From contig NZ_CAJSLV010000078.1 in the NCBI RefSeq assembly GCF_907177275.1, forward strand, positions 1 to 51,722: a stretch of 51,722 nucleotides of DNA, given 5' to 3'. This document shows positions 8,030 through 17,123 of the stretch, piece by piece. This DNA is from Actinacidiphila cocklensis (GTDB lineage Bacteria; Actinomycetota; Actinomycetes; Streptomycetales; Streptomycetaceae). Positions within the stretch are counted from its first letter, which is position 1; every line of letters starts with the position of its first letter. Position numbers and translations under genes: made by a program. Under the pieces are notes generated by a model. The model saw only the letters and a list, made by a program, of their open reading frames with translations. It was not told the DNA's origin and ran no database searches.

Positions 8030-8941
8030 CTAGCGGTCGGCCCCGGCCCCGCCGCTGCCGCTGCCGGGTCCCGTGTAGTCCTCGCCGTAGGCGCCCTTGG
8101 CGGGGCGGCGGCGCCGCAGTGGCGGCTCGACGCCGTCGGCGAGCCGGCGGGCGGTGAGCAGGAAGCCGGTGTGGCCGATCATCCGGTGGTCGGGCCGGAC
8201 CGCGAGGCCCTCGACGTGCCAGGTGCGGACCATGGTCTCCCAGGCGGCCGGCTCGTTGAAGCTGCCGTGCTCCCTGATCGCCTCGACGGTACGCGCCAGC
8301 TGCGTCGTGGTGGCCACGTAGGCGCACAGGATGCCGCCGGGCACCAGGGCCTTGGCGACGGGCTCCAGGCACTCCCAGGGCGCCAGCATGTCCAGGATCA
8401 CGCGGTCCACGTCGGTGTCCGACAGGTTGTCCTGGAGGTCGCCGACGGTGAGCTGCCAGGCCGGGTGCGGGCCGCCGAAGTAGCGCTCCACGTTCTGGGT
8501 GGCGATCTCGGCGAAGTCCGCGCGGCGCTCGTAGCTGTGCAGCATCCCGTGGTCGCCGATCGCCCGCAGCAGGAAGCTGCTCAGCGACCCGGACCCCACC
8601 CCGGCCTCGACCACGCGGGCGCCGGCGAAGATGTCGGCCATCGCCAGGATCTGCCCCGCGTCCTTGGGGTAGACCACGGCGGCCCCGCGGGGCATGGACA
8701 GGACGTAGTCGGGGAGCAGCGGGCGCAGCGCGAGGTAGGCGACGTTTCCCGTGGTACGGACCACGCTGCCCTCGGGAGCACCGATCAGCTCGTCGTGCGG
8801 GAAGGCACCCTTGTGGGTGTGGAACTGCTTCCCGGCTTCGAGCGTGAAGGTGTAGTGGCGTCCCTTGGGGTCGGTGAGCTGGACCTGGTCCCCGACTCTG
8901 AATGGCCCACGTCGGCGGGCGGCACCGGTCGGTTCGGACAT
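8030..8941 (-). CDS. trmI: tRNA (adenine-58-N1)-methyltransferase
   Basis: SAM-dependent enzyme (303 aa) making m1A58 in the T-loop of tRNA, normally as a tetramer. The start at 8941 gives MSEPTGAARRRGPF. An N-terminal beta domain is followed by the Rossmann methyltransferase with SAM motif VVEAGVGSGSLSSFLL and the catalytic-region motif RVILDMLAPWECLEP. A Gly/Ser-rich tail ends the protein. trmI beside the proteasome locus is also seen in mycobacteria (Rv2118c). The Rip3-like protease gene lies 146 bases upstream on the same strand. Confidence 0.95.
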   Translation of the reverse strand: MSEPTGAARRRGPFRVGDQVQLTDPKGRHYTFTLEAGKQFHTHKGAFPHDELIGAPEGSVVRTTGNVAYLALRPLLPDYVLSMPRGAAVVYPKDAGQILAMADIFAGARVVEAGVGSGSLSSFLLRAIGDHGMLHSYERRADFAEIATQNVERYFGGPHPAWQLTVGDLQDNLSDTDVDRVILDMLAPWECLEPVAKALVPGGILCAYVATTTQLARTVEAIREHGSFNEPAAWETMVRTWHVEGLAVRPDHRMIGHTGFLLTARRLADGVEPPLRRRRPAKGAYGEDYTGPGSGSGGAGADR

Positions 8942-8984
8942 GGGGATCAGCCTATCCGGCTTTGAAGCCCCGCCCGACCGTGGA

Positions 8985-9005
8985 GCCCGGCCTCGGCGGC
9001 CGGGC
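8985..9005 (-). terminator. Short hairpin between the M50 protease gene and trmI
   Basis: GCCCGGCC (8985-8992), 5-nt loop, GGCCGGGC (8998-9005). It lies downstream of the protease stop and 44 bases upstream of the trmI start, so it may be a weak terminator or leader structure. Confidence 0.35.
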
Positions 9006-9087
9006 CTGCCGTACGGGCCGGACCTGCCTGCGGGCGGCACTCCCCTGCCGGCGCCGCGCTGCGCGCCCCGGAGGCGAACAGAGCCGC

Positions 9088-10305
9088 CTAGGAAGACCGC
9101 GACATCGCGGCGATGAAGGCCTTCTCGACGTCGGAGGTGGCCAGGACGCCGAAGATCTCGCCGCCCGGCTCGATCACCAGGTACTCGGTGGACGGGGTGG
9201 CCCTGAGGGTGTCGAGCAGGGCCTCGCCGGCGAGTTCCGCGGAGACGCGCATGCCGGGGGTGAGGTCCTGGGCCAGGCCGCTGACCGCGACCCAGGGGCG
9301 GCGGTGCTCGGGGATGGTGACGATCGCGGACTCGCGCACCAGGGCCGTGGGGGCGCCGCGGCCGTCGACCACGACCAGCGCCCTGGCGCCGGCCTCGTGG
9401 GCTCGGCGCAGCGCCTCGGACAGGGGTGTGTCGGAGGCGACCGGCACGGCCCTGCGGGTCAGGGTGCGGGCCTGCAGTTCGGGCAGCCGCTCGCGCAGCC
9501 TGGCCATCCGCAGGCTGTTGCCCGCACCGGTCCAGATGATGGCCGCCAGGATCGCCGCGAGCAGCGCGTCGGTGAGCGACTCGAAGCCGGTGCTGCCGTC
9601 GCTGCCGCTGCGGGCGTAGGACAGCATCGGCAGGCCGACGAGCACCGCAAGCGCGAGCCCGCGGCCCACCCAGGCCGCCGCCACCGTGCCGGTCATCGCC
9701 TTGCCGCTGATCTTCCAGACCACCGCCCGCAGCATCCGGCCGCCGTCCAGCGGCAGGCCGGGCAGGAAGTTGAAGATCGCAACGATCAGGTTGCTGATCA
9801 TCAGCCCGGCGAGCAGTACTCCCGGCACCGTCCCGGACTCGACCAGCTGCATGCCGCCGAAGAACACCCCGGCGAGCACCAGCGAGAGCAGCGGCCCGAC
9901 GAAGGCCAGCACGAATTCCCTGCCCGGTGTGTCGGACTCCTTCTCGATCTCCGAGACGCCGCCGAAGAACTGCAGCTGGATACGCCGCACGGGGAGCTTG
10001 AACCGCAGCGCCGCCACCGTGTGCGCCAGCTCGTGGACCAGCACGGACCCGTAGAAGGCCACCGCGAAGAACAGCGACACCAGGTAGCGGACCCGCCCCA
10101 GCTCGGGCAGCACCGTGTCGAGCTGGTCGCCGAAGACCCAGGTGATCAGCGCCGCGACCAGGAACCAGCTGGGCGCCACGTAGATGGGCACGCCGAAGAA
10201 GCGGCCCATGAGGATTCCGCCGCCGGGCTCTCGCGCAGAGCTGCCGGAGTCGCCGTTCTGGCCAGGGGCGTCGCTCTTGGACGGCGGCCGACCGCTCTCG
10301 CTCAC
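9088..10305 (-). CDS. Site-2 protease (M50 family) with CBS domains, Rip3-like
   Basis: Integral-membrane zinc metalloprotease (405 aa) that cuts substrates within the membrane. The GTG at 10305 follows GAGGGG closely. A disordered N-terminus is followed by several transmembrane segments. The zinc motif HELAH spans residues 91-95 (SVLVHELAHTVAAL), and the second metal/active-site motif is NFLPGLPLDGGRML. The C-terminal third (about 275-400) is a pair of CBS repeats that may sense nucleotides. No PDZ domain is evident, which separates it from RseP-type S2P. Its substrate, perhaps an anti-sigma factor, is not indicated by the context. It is divergent from the RecB-like gene. Confidence 0.92.
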   Translation of the reverse strand: MSESGRPPSKSDAPGQNGDSGSSAREPGGGILMGRFFGVPIYVAPSWFLVAALITWVFGDQLDTVLPELGRVRYLVSLFFAVAFYGSVLVHELAHTVAALRFKLPVRRIQLQFFGGVSEIEKESDTPGREFVLAFVGPLLSLVLAGVFFGGMQLVESGTVPGVLLAGLMISNLIVAIFNFLPGLPLDGGRMLRAVVWKISGKAMTGTVAAAWVGRGLALAVLVGLPMLSYARSGSDGSTGFESLTDALLAAILAAIIWTGAGNSLRMARLRERLPELQARTLTRRAVPVASDTPLSEALRRAHEAGARALVVVDGRGAPTALVRESAIVTIPEHRRPWVAVSGLAQDLTPGMRVSAELAGEALLDTLRATPSTEYLVIEPGGEIFGVLATSDVEKAFIAAMSRSS

Positions 10306-10431
10306 TGCTTCCCCTCGTTCGGATACGGACCTCGCACCGCTCGCGCGGATCGAGGTCTTGTTGCCATGCTATTGCGCCGTTACGCCCGGCGGGCACCGGC
10401 TTGTCAGTGGCAGGCCGTAGGGTCGTGCCCC

Positions 10432-11304
10432 ATGGGGACCAGCATCGAGAGCATTCCGCCGCGACCGCCGACGTCGCTGTCGCCGTCGCGTGCGGCCGAC
10501 TTCATGCGCTGCCCGCTGCTGTACCGGCTGCGGGTGATCGACCGGCTGCCGCAGAAGCCGACCCAGGCCGCGACGCGCGGCACCGTGGTCCACGCGGTGC
10601 TGGAGCGGCTCTTCGACGCCCCGGCGGCCGACAGGACCGCCGCACGGGCCAGGGACCTGGTGCCGGGCGAGTGGCAGCGGCTGCTGGCCGCCAGGCCCGA
10701 GCTGTCCGTGCTGTTCGACGCGGCCGACCCGGCCGCGCTCGCCGCCTGGCTGGACAGCGCCCGCGCGCTGGTGGACCGCTGGTTCACCCTGGAGGACCCC
10801 ACCCGGCTGGAACCCGCGGAGCGCGAGCTGTACGTGGAGACGGTGCTGGAGTCGGGGCTGACGCTGCGCGGTTACGTCGACCGGCTGGACGTCGCGCCGG
10901 CCACCGGCGACCTGCGGGTGGTGGACTACAAGACCGGCAAGGCCCCGCGCCCGGAGTATGCCGACGAGCCGATGTTCCAGATGTCCTTCTACGCCCTGGT
11001 GCTGTGGCGGCTGCGCGGTGTCGTGCCGCGGCGGCTGCAGCTGGTCTACCTCGGCAGTGGCGACGTGCTGACGTACGACCCGTCGGAGGCGGACCTGCTG
11101 CGTACGGAGCGCAAGCTGCTCGCCCTGTGGGAGGCGATCCGGGCGGCGACCGAGACCGGCGACTGGCAGCCGCGCCGCACCCCGCTGTGCGGCTGGTGCG
11201 ACCACCAGGCGTTGTGTCCCGAATTCGGTGGGACTCCCCCGCCCTATCCGCTGCCCGCAATAGCCGGTGCGCCGCCGCTGGTGGGCGAGAATGATGCGGT
11301 CTAG
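10432..11304 (+). CDS. RecB/Cas4-like PD-(D/E)XK nuclease with Fe-S cysteines
   Basis: Single-domain nuclease of 290 aa. The core residues are visible: His54 (RGTVVHAVLE), Asp in GYVDRLDV, and D-x-K in LRVVDYKTGK. Cys27 (FMRCPLLYRL) and a C-terminal CGWCDHQALC (Cys-x2-Cys-x5-Cys) make the four-cysteine set that holds a [4Fe-4S] cluster in Cas4 and AddB-type nucleases. There is no helicase domain, so this is a stand-alone nuclease. An analogous gene adjoins trmI in mycobacteria (Rv2119). It is divergent from the M50 protease gene; its exact role in repair is unknown. Confidence 0.9.
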   Translation: MGTSIESIPPRPPTSLSPSRAADFMRCPLLYRLRVIDRLPQKPTQAATRGTVVHAVLERLFDAPAADRTAARARDLVPGEWQRLLAARPELSVLFDAADPAALAAWLDSARALVDRWFTLEDPTRLEPAERELYVETVLESGLTLRGYVDRLDVAPATGDLRVVDYKTGKAPRPEYADEPMFQMSFYALVLWRLRGVVPRRLQLVYLGSGDVLTYDPSEADLLRTERKLLALWEAIRAATETGDWQPRRTPLCGWCDHQALCPEFGGTPPPYPLPAIAGAPPLVGENDAV

Positions 11305-11323
11305 CGAAGACGGAGGAGTACCC

Positions 11324-11995
11324 GTGGCGATCCGCATCCTGCTGGTGGACGATCAGCCCCTGCTGCGTACCGGTTTCCGGATGATCCTGGAGGCCGAGCC
11401 CGACCTGATGGTGGTCGGTGAGGCCGGGGACGGCCAGCAGGCGCTGGACCAGGTGCGGGCGCTGCAGCCCGATGTGGTGCTGATGGACATCAGGATGCCC
11501 CGGATGGACGGGGTGGAGGCCACCCGGCAGATCACCGGCCCCGACCGCTCGGGGCCGGCCAAGGTGCTGGTGCTGACCACCTTCGACCTCGACGAGTACG
11601 TGATCGAGGCGCTGCGGGCCGGCGCCAGCGGCTTCCTGCTCAAGGACGCCCCCGCGGCCGAACTGGTGCAGGCGATCAGGGTGGTGGCCGCGGGCGAGGC
11701 GATGCTCGCGCCGAGCATCACCCGGCGGCTGCTGGACAAGTACGCGGGCCGGCTGCCGTCCGGTGACGAGTCGGTGCCGCAGCCGCTGCACACCCTGACC
11801 GAGCGCGAGGTCGAGGTGCTCAGGCTGGTGGCCCGCGGGCTGTCGAACGCGGAGATCGCCGCCGAGCTGTTCGTCTCGGAGACCACCGTCAAGACCCACG
11901 TCGGGCACGTGCTGACCAAACTGGGCCTGCGCGACCGGGTGCAGGCCGCGGTCTACGCGTACGAGAGCGGCCTGGTGCGCCCCGGCGCGAACTGA
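11324..11995 (+). CDS. NarL/FixJ-family response regulator (orphan)
   Basis: Two-component response regulator of 223 aa. The GTG at 11324 follows GGAGGAG and gives the family N-terminus AIRILLVDDQPLLRTGF. The receiver has the acidic pair DD, the phospho-acceptor Asp in VVLMDIRMPRMDG, the Thr switch in VLTTFDLDEY, and Lys in LLKDAPA. The C-terminal LuxR-type HTH reads LTEREVEVLRLVARGLSN...TVKTHVGHVLTKLGLRD. No histidine kinase gene is adjacent. It starts 19 bases after the RecB-like gene, so the two are probably co-transcribed, and it ends at a strong terminator. Confidence 0.95.
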   Translation: MAIRILLVDDQPLLRTGFRMILEAEPDLMVVGEAGDGQQALDQVRALQPDVVLMDIRMPRMDGVEATRQITGPDRSGPAKVLVLTTFDLDEYVIEALRAGASGFLLKDAPAAELVQAIRVVAAGEAMLAPSITRRLLDKYAGRLPSGDESVPQPLHTLTEREVEVLRLVARGLSNAEIAAELFVSETTVKTHVGHVLTKLGLRDRVQAAVYAYESGLVRPGAN

Positions 11996-12009
11996 GCCCG
12001 GCCGAACGA

Positions 12010-12045
12010 CCGCTGCCCGCCGGACGCGTGTCCGGCGGGCAGCGG
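12010..12045. terminator. Bidirectional terminator between response regulator and peptide ABC operon
   Basis: Perfect 16-bp inverted repeat: CCGCTGCCCGCCGGAC (12010-12025), loop GCGT, GTCCGGCGGGCAGCGG (12030-12045). It lies between two convergent genes, 14 bases after one stop and 18 before the other. Confidence 0.9.
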
Positions 12046-12063
12046 TGTGTGCGGGCGGCGGCG

Positions 12064-13656
12064 TCAGCCGTGGCCGCGGCCCAGCTCCCAGAACTGGGTG
12101 GTGGTGGACGAGTTCAGCGCCCACTCGACGCCGGTGATGTCACTGCGGGCGGCGATGTACTGCTTGCCCTGCCACAGCGGCAGCATCGGGACGTCGTTGG
12201 CGATCATGTTCTGGACCTTGGTGAAGTCCGTGGTGGTCGCCCCGCGCTCGGCCTGCTTGCGGGTGGCCGGCAGCAGCTGGTTCTCGATCGTCTTGTTGGC
12301 GTAGGCCAGGTTGAGGAAGTTGTCCTTGTCGAAGAACGGCGCGATGTAGTTGTCCGGGTCCGGGAAGTCCGGCAGCCAGCTGAGGGCGAAGACGTCGTAC
12401 TCGCGCTGGGTCGCCTTCTTGAGGAAGGTGTTCCACTGCTCGTCCTTGGTCGTGACGGTGAACAGCCCGCTCGCGTTGAGCTGGGCGGCGATCGCCTGGG
12501 CCTCGGCCTTGTTCATCGTGCCACCGTTGTCACGGCGGTAGTTGATGGTCAGCGAGACCTTGTCGGTGATGCCCGCGTCGCGCAGTTCCGCCTTGGCCAG
12601 CGGGACCGAGGGGTCCTTGTATTTGTTGAAGAACGAGTTGGTGTGGGTGGTGATGCCCTGCGGGATCACCGAGTACAGCGGGTCCGCGGTGCGCTTGTAG
12701 ACGTCGCGGGTGATCGCCTGCCGGTCGATGAGCTGGGCCATCGCCCTGCGCACGGCGACGTTCTTCAGCGACGGCGCCTCGGTGTTGAGGAACAGGTAGC
12801 GCGCCTCGCCGCCGGGCGACTCGGTGAGCTTCACGTTCGGGTCGGTGCTGCTGAGCAGGTGGCCGATCTGGTCCGGGCTCAGGGTGCGCGCCATCACGTC
12901 GATGCCGCCGGACCGCAGCGCGGACTCCATCTTGTTGGAGTCGGCGAACAGCTTCAGCTCGATGGCGCTGTTGTTGACCTTCAGGGTGCCGCTGTAGTTC
13001 GAGTTCTTGGAGAACTGTCCCTGCTTGCCCTGGACGAAGGAGTTGAGCGTGTACGGGCCCGAGCCGATCAGGTGGAAGCCGTTGTAGGGCTTGTCCGCGG
13101 CGTAGACCTTCTTGTCGACGATCGCCGCGGCCGGGGTGGCGAGCTTGGCGGGGAAGGTCGCGTCGGGCGCCTTGAGGTGGAAGACCACCGTCTTGTCGTC
13201 CGGGGCGTCCACCGACTTGACGCCGGATATCAGCGAGGCGGGACCCGCCGCCCAGTTGATCTTCTGCATCCGGTCGATGGAGAACTTCACGTCCTGCGCG
13301 GTCAGCGGGTCGCCGTTGGAGAACTTCTGGTCCTCCCGCATCGTGCACTGGTACGTCAGCACGCTGACGTCGGTGTAGTGGCAGTCCTTGGCCGCGTCCG
13401 GGCTCGGGGTGGTGCTGCCGCGCTGGTAGGTCAGCAGCATCTGGAACGTGTTGTAGAAGATGTTCCAGGTGGCGCTGTCGTACGAGGTGGCGGGGTCGAG
13501 CGGCGCCGGGTTGTCCTTGGTCAGCTCGATGCTGTCGGTGGTGCCGACGACGATGGCCTTGCCGCCACCGCTCCCCCCGCCGGAACCGCCGCACCCGGTG
13601 AGCAGGGGTGTCATCACGCCCAGCAGGGCGGGCAGCACCAGAAGCTTGCGGTTCAT
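12064..13656 (-). CDS. Family 5 solute-binding lipoprotein of peptide ABC transporter (second copy)
   Basis: Extracytoplasmic binding lipoprotein of 530 aa (SBP_bac_5/DppA-OppA class). The ATG at 13656 has AGAGGAG upstream; an earlier ATG at 13686 would overlap the ATPase gene without a ribosome site. A signal peptide with lipobox LLTGC precedes a Gly/Ser linker. The core has the family signatures FSNGDPLTAQDVKFSIDRM and GSGPYTLNSF. It is the last gene of the transporter operon and a clear paralogue of the protein at 18.3-19.8 kb (shared VVGTTDS, TTPxPDAAK and SNGDPLTA). The ligand is unknown. Confidence 0.92.
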   Translation of the reverse strand: MNRKLLVLPALLGVMTPLLTGCGGSGGGSGGGKAIVVGTTDSIELTKDNPAPLDPATSYDSATWNIFYNTFQMLLTYQRGSTTPSPDAAKDCHYTDVSVLTYQCTMREDQKFSNGDPLTAQDVKFSIDRMQKINWAAGPASLISGVKSVDAPDDKTVVFHLKAPDATFPAKLATPAAAIVDKKVYAADKPYNGFHLIGSGPYTLNSFVQGKQGQFSKNSNYSGTLKVNNSAIELKLFADSNKMESALRSGGIDVMARTLSPDQIGHLLSSTDPNVKLTESPGGEARYLFLNTEAPSLKNVAVRRAMAQLIDRQAITRDVYKRTADPLYSVIPQGITTHTNSFFNKYKDPSVPLAKAELRDAGITDKVSLTINYRRDNGGTMNKAEAQAIAAQLNASGLFTVTTKDEQWNTFLKKATQREYDVFALSWLPDFPDPDNYIAPFFDKDNFLNLAYANKTIENQLLPATRKQAERGATTTDFTKVQNMIANDVPMLPLWQGKQYIAARSDITGVEWALNSSTTTQFWELGRGHG

Positions 13657-13682
13657 CGTCGTCGTTCTCCTCTTGTTCCTGC

Positions 13683-15038
13683 TCATGTACCGGTGGTGCT
13701 CGCGACGGGTTCACGCAGATGGCAGGCCACCTGCACGCCGGTGGCCTGGATCAGGCTGAGGCGCGGGTCACGCGGTGGCGCGAACTCCACCACGGCCCGG
13801 CCGTTTTCGGCATGCATCGTCACCACGCCGCGCCAGAAGGGTTCACGCGGTTCGGCTTCCGATGCTTCCTCGCGCAGATGCCGGAGGTATTCCAACACAT
13901 CTTCGGGCGTGTGGCCTCGGCCGGGTGCGATTGCGACGGTGCTCAGGCTCTCGGCGGCCAGCGACTCGACGTCGGCGAAGAGGGATTTCTCCCGCGCCGC
14001 GGCCTCGGGGGCCAGTTCGAGCCAGCGGTTCTCCAGCAGAGTCCGCAGGTCGCGGGCCTCCCATCCGCACGCGGCGACGGCGACCGGGCAGCGCGGGTGG
14101 AAGGCGCAGCCCATCGGCGGCCTGGCGGCGTCGGGGATCTCGCCGCGCGGCAGTTCGCGGGGCAGCGCGCGCTCCGGGTCGGGCTCGGGGATCGCGGCGA
14201 GCAGCGCCTCGGTGTACGGGTGCTGGGGGTTGGCGAAGACCTGCGCGGTGGGGCCGTACTCGACGATGCGGCCGAGGTACATGATCGCGATGGAGTCGCA
14301 GAAGAACTTCGCGCTGGCCAGGTCGTGCGTGACGTAGACGTAGGTGAGGTCCAGGTCGCGCTTGAGGTCCAGCATGAGCTGCAGGATCTTGGCGCGGACG
14401 CTCATGTCCAGCATGGAGATCGGCTCGTCGGCGACCAGCAGTTCGGGCTCGGCGATGATCGCCCGGGCCAGCACGGCACGCTGCTTCTGGCCGCCGGACA
14501 GGTCGCCGGGGAACTTGCCGAGGTAGCGCTCCGGCGGGGTCAGGCCGACCCGCTCCAGCGCGTCGACGACCCTGGCCTCGTACTCCTGGTCGTCGGCGAC
14601 CAGGTTGTGGATGCGCAGCGGGTGGCCGACGGCGGTGCGGATGTCCATCGCCGGGTTGAGCGAGGCGTGCGGGTCCTGGAAGACCATCTGCAGCCGGCGG
14701 CGCAGCGGCCGCAGCCCGCGCTCGCCCAACTCGGTGATGTCCTGGCCCCGGTAGCTGATGCTGCCCGCGGTGGCCTTGGTCAGGCCGATCAGGGTGCGGC
14801 CCAGCGTGGTCTTGCCCGAGCCGGACTCGCCGACCAGGCCGAGGACCTCGCCCTTGCGCAGGGTCAGGTCGATGCCGTCGACGGCGCGGACCGCGCCGGC
14901 CGCCTTGCCGGAGAAGCGGCCGAGCAGGCCGCCGCGCAGGCCGAAGTGCACTTCGAGGCCGGTGGCCTCGACCAGCGGCTCGCCGACCTCGGCGGCGGCT
15001 CCCTCGCCGGACGGTTCGATGTCAGGCTTCGTCAGCAA
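13683..15038 (-). CDS. Peptide ABC transporter ATP-binding protein, DppF-like, with long C-terminal insertion
   Basis: Cytoplasmic ATPase subunit (451 aa) of a Dpp/Opp-type importer. Walker A is GESGSGKTT, signature LSGGQKQRAVLARA, Walker B ELLVADEPISMLD, switch His in YVTHDLAS. The C-terminal oligopeptide-transporter region begins GCAFHPRCPVAVAAC (Cys310, Cys317, Cys324), but the fourth cysteine of the expected set (Cys439, VACHLREP) comes 114 residues later instead of about 17 as in the neighbouring DppD. That insertion makes the protein much longer than the usual 320-350 aa. It overlaps the DppD gene by 17 bases, indicating coupled translation. Confidence 0.93.
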   Translation of the reverse strand: MLTKPDIEPSGEGAAAEVGEPLVEATGLEVHFGLRGGLLGRFSGKAAGAVRAVDGIDLTLRKGEVLGLVGESGSGKTTLGRTLIGLTKATAGSISYRGQDITELGERGLRPLRRRLQMVFQDPHASLNPAMDIRTAVGHPLRIHNLVADDQEYEARVVDALERVGLTPPERYLGKFPGDLSGGQKQRAVLARAIIAEPELLVADEPISMLDMSVRAKILQLMLDLKRDLDLTYVYVTHDLASAKFFCDSIAIMYLGRIVEYGPTAQVFANPQHPYTEALLAAIPEPDPERALPRELPRGEIPDAARPPMGCAFHPRCPVAVAACGWEARDLRTLLENRWLELAPEAAAREKSLFADVESLAAESLSTVAIAPGRGHTPEDVLEYLRHLREEASEAEPREPFWRGVVTMHAENGRAVVEFAPPRDPRLSLIQATGVQVACHLREPVASTTGT

Positions 15039-16083
15039 CGCTGATCTCCTTCACAGCGGCGAGCGGCTCGCGCCCGTCCGGTCCCAGCTCGTCCACCAGC
15101 GAGGGCTCCACCTCGATCGCCTGCTGCCAGCAGGCGCTGACCACTCCGGTCGGCAGGACCACCTCGGGCGGCTCCACCGTGGCGCAGCCGCGCATCGCGA
15201 CCGGGCAGCGCGGGTGGAAGCGGCAGCCCTGCGGCGGTTCCACCAGGTCGGGCGGGCTGCCGGGGATGAAGTGCAGCCCCGTGGTGGACAGCGAGATGGT
15301 GGAGCGGAGCAGTTCCCTGGTGTACGGGTGCTGCGGGTTGGCGAACACCTCGCGGGCGTCGCCCTGTTCGACGATGTGGCCGGCGTACATCACCGCGACC
15401 CGGTCGCATGCCTCGGCGACGATACCGAGGTTGTGGGTGATGAGCACCAGCGAGGTGTCGAAGTTCTTCCGCAGGTCGGCGAGGATCTTGATGATCTGCG
15501 CCTCGACCAGCACGTCGAGCGCGGTGGTGGGCTCGTCGGCGACGATGAACGCCGGCCGCAGCACCAGGGCGAGCGCGATCATGATGCGCTGCCGCATGCC
15601 GCCGGAGAACTCGTGCGGGTAGCTGCGGTAGCGGCTCTCCGGGATGCCCATGCCGCGCAGGGCGTCCAGCGCGCGGGTCCTGATCTCCTGCTTGGACAGG
15701 CCCTTCTCGTGGGCGCGCAGCGCCTCCTCGAAGTGCTGCGATATCCGCATGAGCGGGTTGAGCCGGGTCATCGGCTCCTGGAAGATCAGACCGAGTTCGG
15801 GGCCGCGGAGGCGCTGGATCTCCTTGGCGGGCAGCCCGACGAGGTTGCGTCCGGCGCCGCCGGGGCTGCGCAGCACGACCTCGCCGTCGACGGCGGCCGC
15901 GGCCGGCGTCAGGCCGAGCACCCCGCGGCCGAGGGTGGACTTGCCGCAGCCGGACTCGCCGACCAGGCCGAGGGTCTCGCCGGGCCGGACGTCGAAGGTG
16001 ACGCCGTCCACGGCTCGTACCGGGCCGCGGTCAGTGCCGTACCAGACCCGCAGATCGCGGACGGACAGGACGGGTTCGGTCAC
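15022..16083 (-). CDS. Peptide ABC transporter ATP-binding protein, DppD-like
   Basis: First ATPase subunit of the peptide importer (353 aa). Walker A GESGCGKST, Q-loop FQEPMTRLNPLM, signature FSGGMRQRIMIALAL, Walker B FIVADEPTTALD and switch His ITHNLGIVAE are all intact. The C-terminal region has four cysteines (about 286, 293, 301, 318; GCRFHPRC onward), the pattern reported to bind [4Fe-4S] in mycobacterial DppD. It starts four bases inside the upstream permease gene (ATGA overlap). Confidence 0.94.
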   Translation of the reverse strand: MTEPVLSVRDLRVWYGTDRGPVRAVDGVTFDVRPGETLGLVGESGCGKSTLGRGVLGLTPAAAAVDGEVVLRSPGGAGRNLVGLPAKEIQRLRGPELGLIFQEPMTRLNPLMRISQHFEEALRAHEKGLSKQEIRTRALDALRGMGIPESRYRSYPHEFSGGMRQRIMIALALVLRPAFIVADEPTTALDVLVEAQIIKILADLRKNFDTSLVLITHNLGIVAEACDRVAVMYAGHIVEQGDAREVFANPQHPYTRELLRSTISLSTTGLHFIPGSPPDLVEPPQGCRFHPRCPVAMRGCATVEPPEVVLPTGVVSACWQQAIEVEPSLVDELGPDGREPLAAVKEISVADEA

Positions 16084-17123
16084 TTGGCGGCCTCACCTTC
16101 GGGAACGTCGGGCAGAGCGGGCGCCGTGACGGTACGGCGCCGGGTGTGGGCGGGCAGCAGCACCTTGCTGATGCGGCGCCGCCGCATGGTCGGGTTGAGG
16201 ACGTCGTTGAGGCCCTCGCCGAGCAGGGTGAAGCCGAGGATGGCGATGACCATGGCCAGTCCCGGGTAGAGGCAGGTCCACCACATGCCGGCGTTGACGT
16301 CGTCGATGGCGCGGTCGAGGTCGTAGCCCCACTCCGCGGCCTCGGTGGGCTGGATGCCCAGGCCCAGGAAGCCCAGGCCGGCCAGGGTACCGATGGCGTC
16401 GGCGGCGTTCATGGTGGTGATGACCGGCACCGACTGGATGACGTTGCCGAACAGGTACTTGCGGATGACCACCGACGGCTTGGCGCCCATCGCCCTGGCG
16501 GCCTCCACGAAGGTGGCCTCCCTGGCGGACAGCGCGGAGGCGCGGACGACCCGGAAGTACTGCGGGATGTAGACCACCGTGATGGACAGCGCCGCGGTGA
16601 CCACGCCGCCGCCGGAGATCCCGGAGAAGACGAAGCCGGCGACGATGGCGAGCAGCAGGTAGGGGAACGCGAACAGCGCGTCCATCACCAGCACCAGGAT
16701 GCGGTCGAGCCAGCCGCCGAAGTAGCCGGCGAGCAGGCCGAGCAGCACTCCGAGGATCAGCGAGAAGATCACCGCGAGCACCATCACCTCAAGGGCGGTG
16801 CGGGCGCCGTAGATGGTGCGGGAGAGCACGTCGAGGCTCTGCACGGTGGTGCCGAACCAGTGGGTTCCGTCGGGCGATCCCTGCTTGGGGAAGTTGTGGC
16901 CGCCGGACCTGTAGGTGTCGAAGCTGTAGGGCGCGATGAGCGGCGCGAAGACCGCGGTGATCACGAACAGCGCGGAGATGGCCGCGCCGGTCCACAGCAT
17001 GAACTTCGGTACGCCGCGGGCTTCGCGGATCGCCGAGACGATCCGGCGCAGGCCGCCGAAGCGGGAGGCCGCGGCGGACACGGTGGGCTCGATCGGCCCG
17101 GTGGGGAGAGTCGTCGTGGCCAT
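16080..17123 (-). CDS. Peptide ABC transporter permease, DppC-like
   Basis: Inner-membrane permease of 347 aa. A cytoplasmic N-terminus, one transmembrane helix (about residues 42-65), an extracellular loop, then the five-helix BPD_transp_1 domain with the EAA loop EAARAMGAKPSVVIRKYLFG that couples to the ATPases. Its start overlaps the DppB stop as TGATG and its end overlaps DppD as ATGA, so translation of the cluster is coupled. Confidence 0.94.
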   Translation of the reverse strand: MATTTLPTGPIEPTVSAAASRFGGLRRIVSAIREARGVPKFMLWTGAAISALFVITAVFAPLIAPYSFDTYRSGGHNFPKQGSPDGTHWFGTTVQSLDVLSRTIYGARTALEVMVLAVIFSLILGVLLGLLAGYFGGWLDRILVLVMDALFAFPYLLLAIVAGFVFSGISGGGVVTAALSITVVYIPQYFRVVRASALSAREATFVEAARAMGAKPSVVIRKYLFGNVIQSVPVITTMNAADAIGTLAGLGFLGLGIQPTEAAEWGYDLDRAIDDVNAGMWWTCLYPGLAMVIAILGFTLLGEGLNDVLNPTMRRRRISKVLLPAHTRRRTVTAPALPDVPEGEAAK

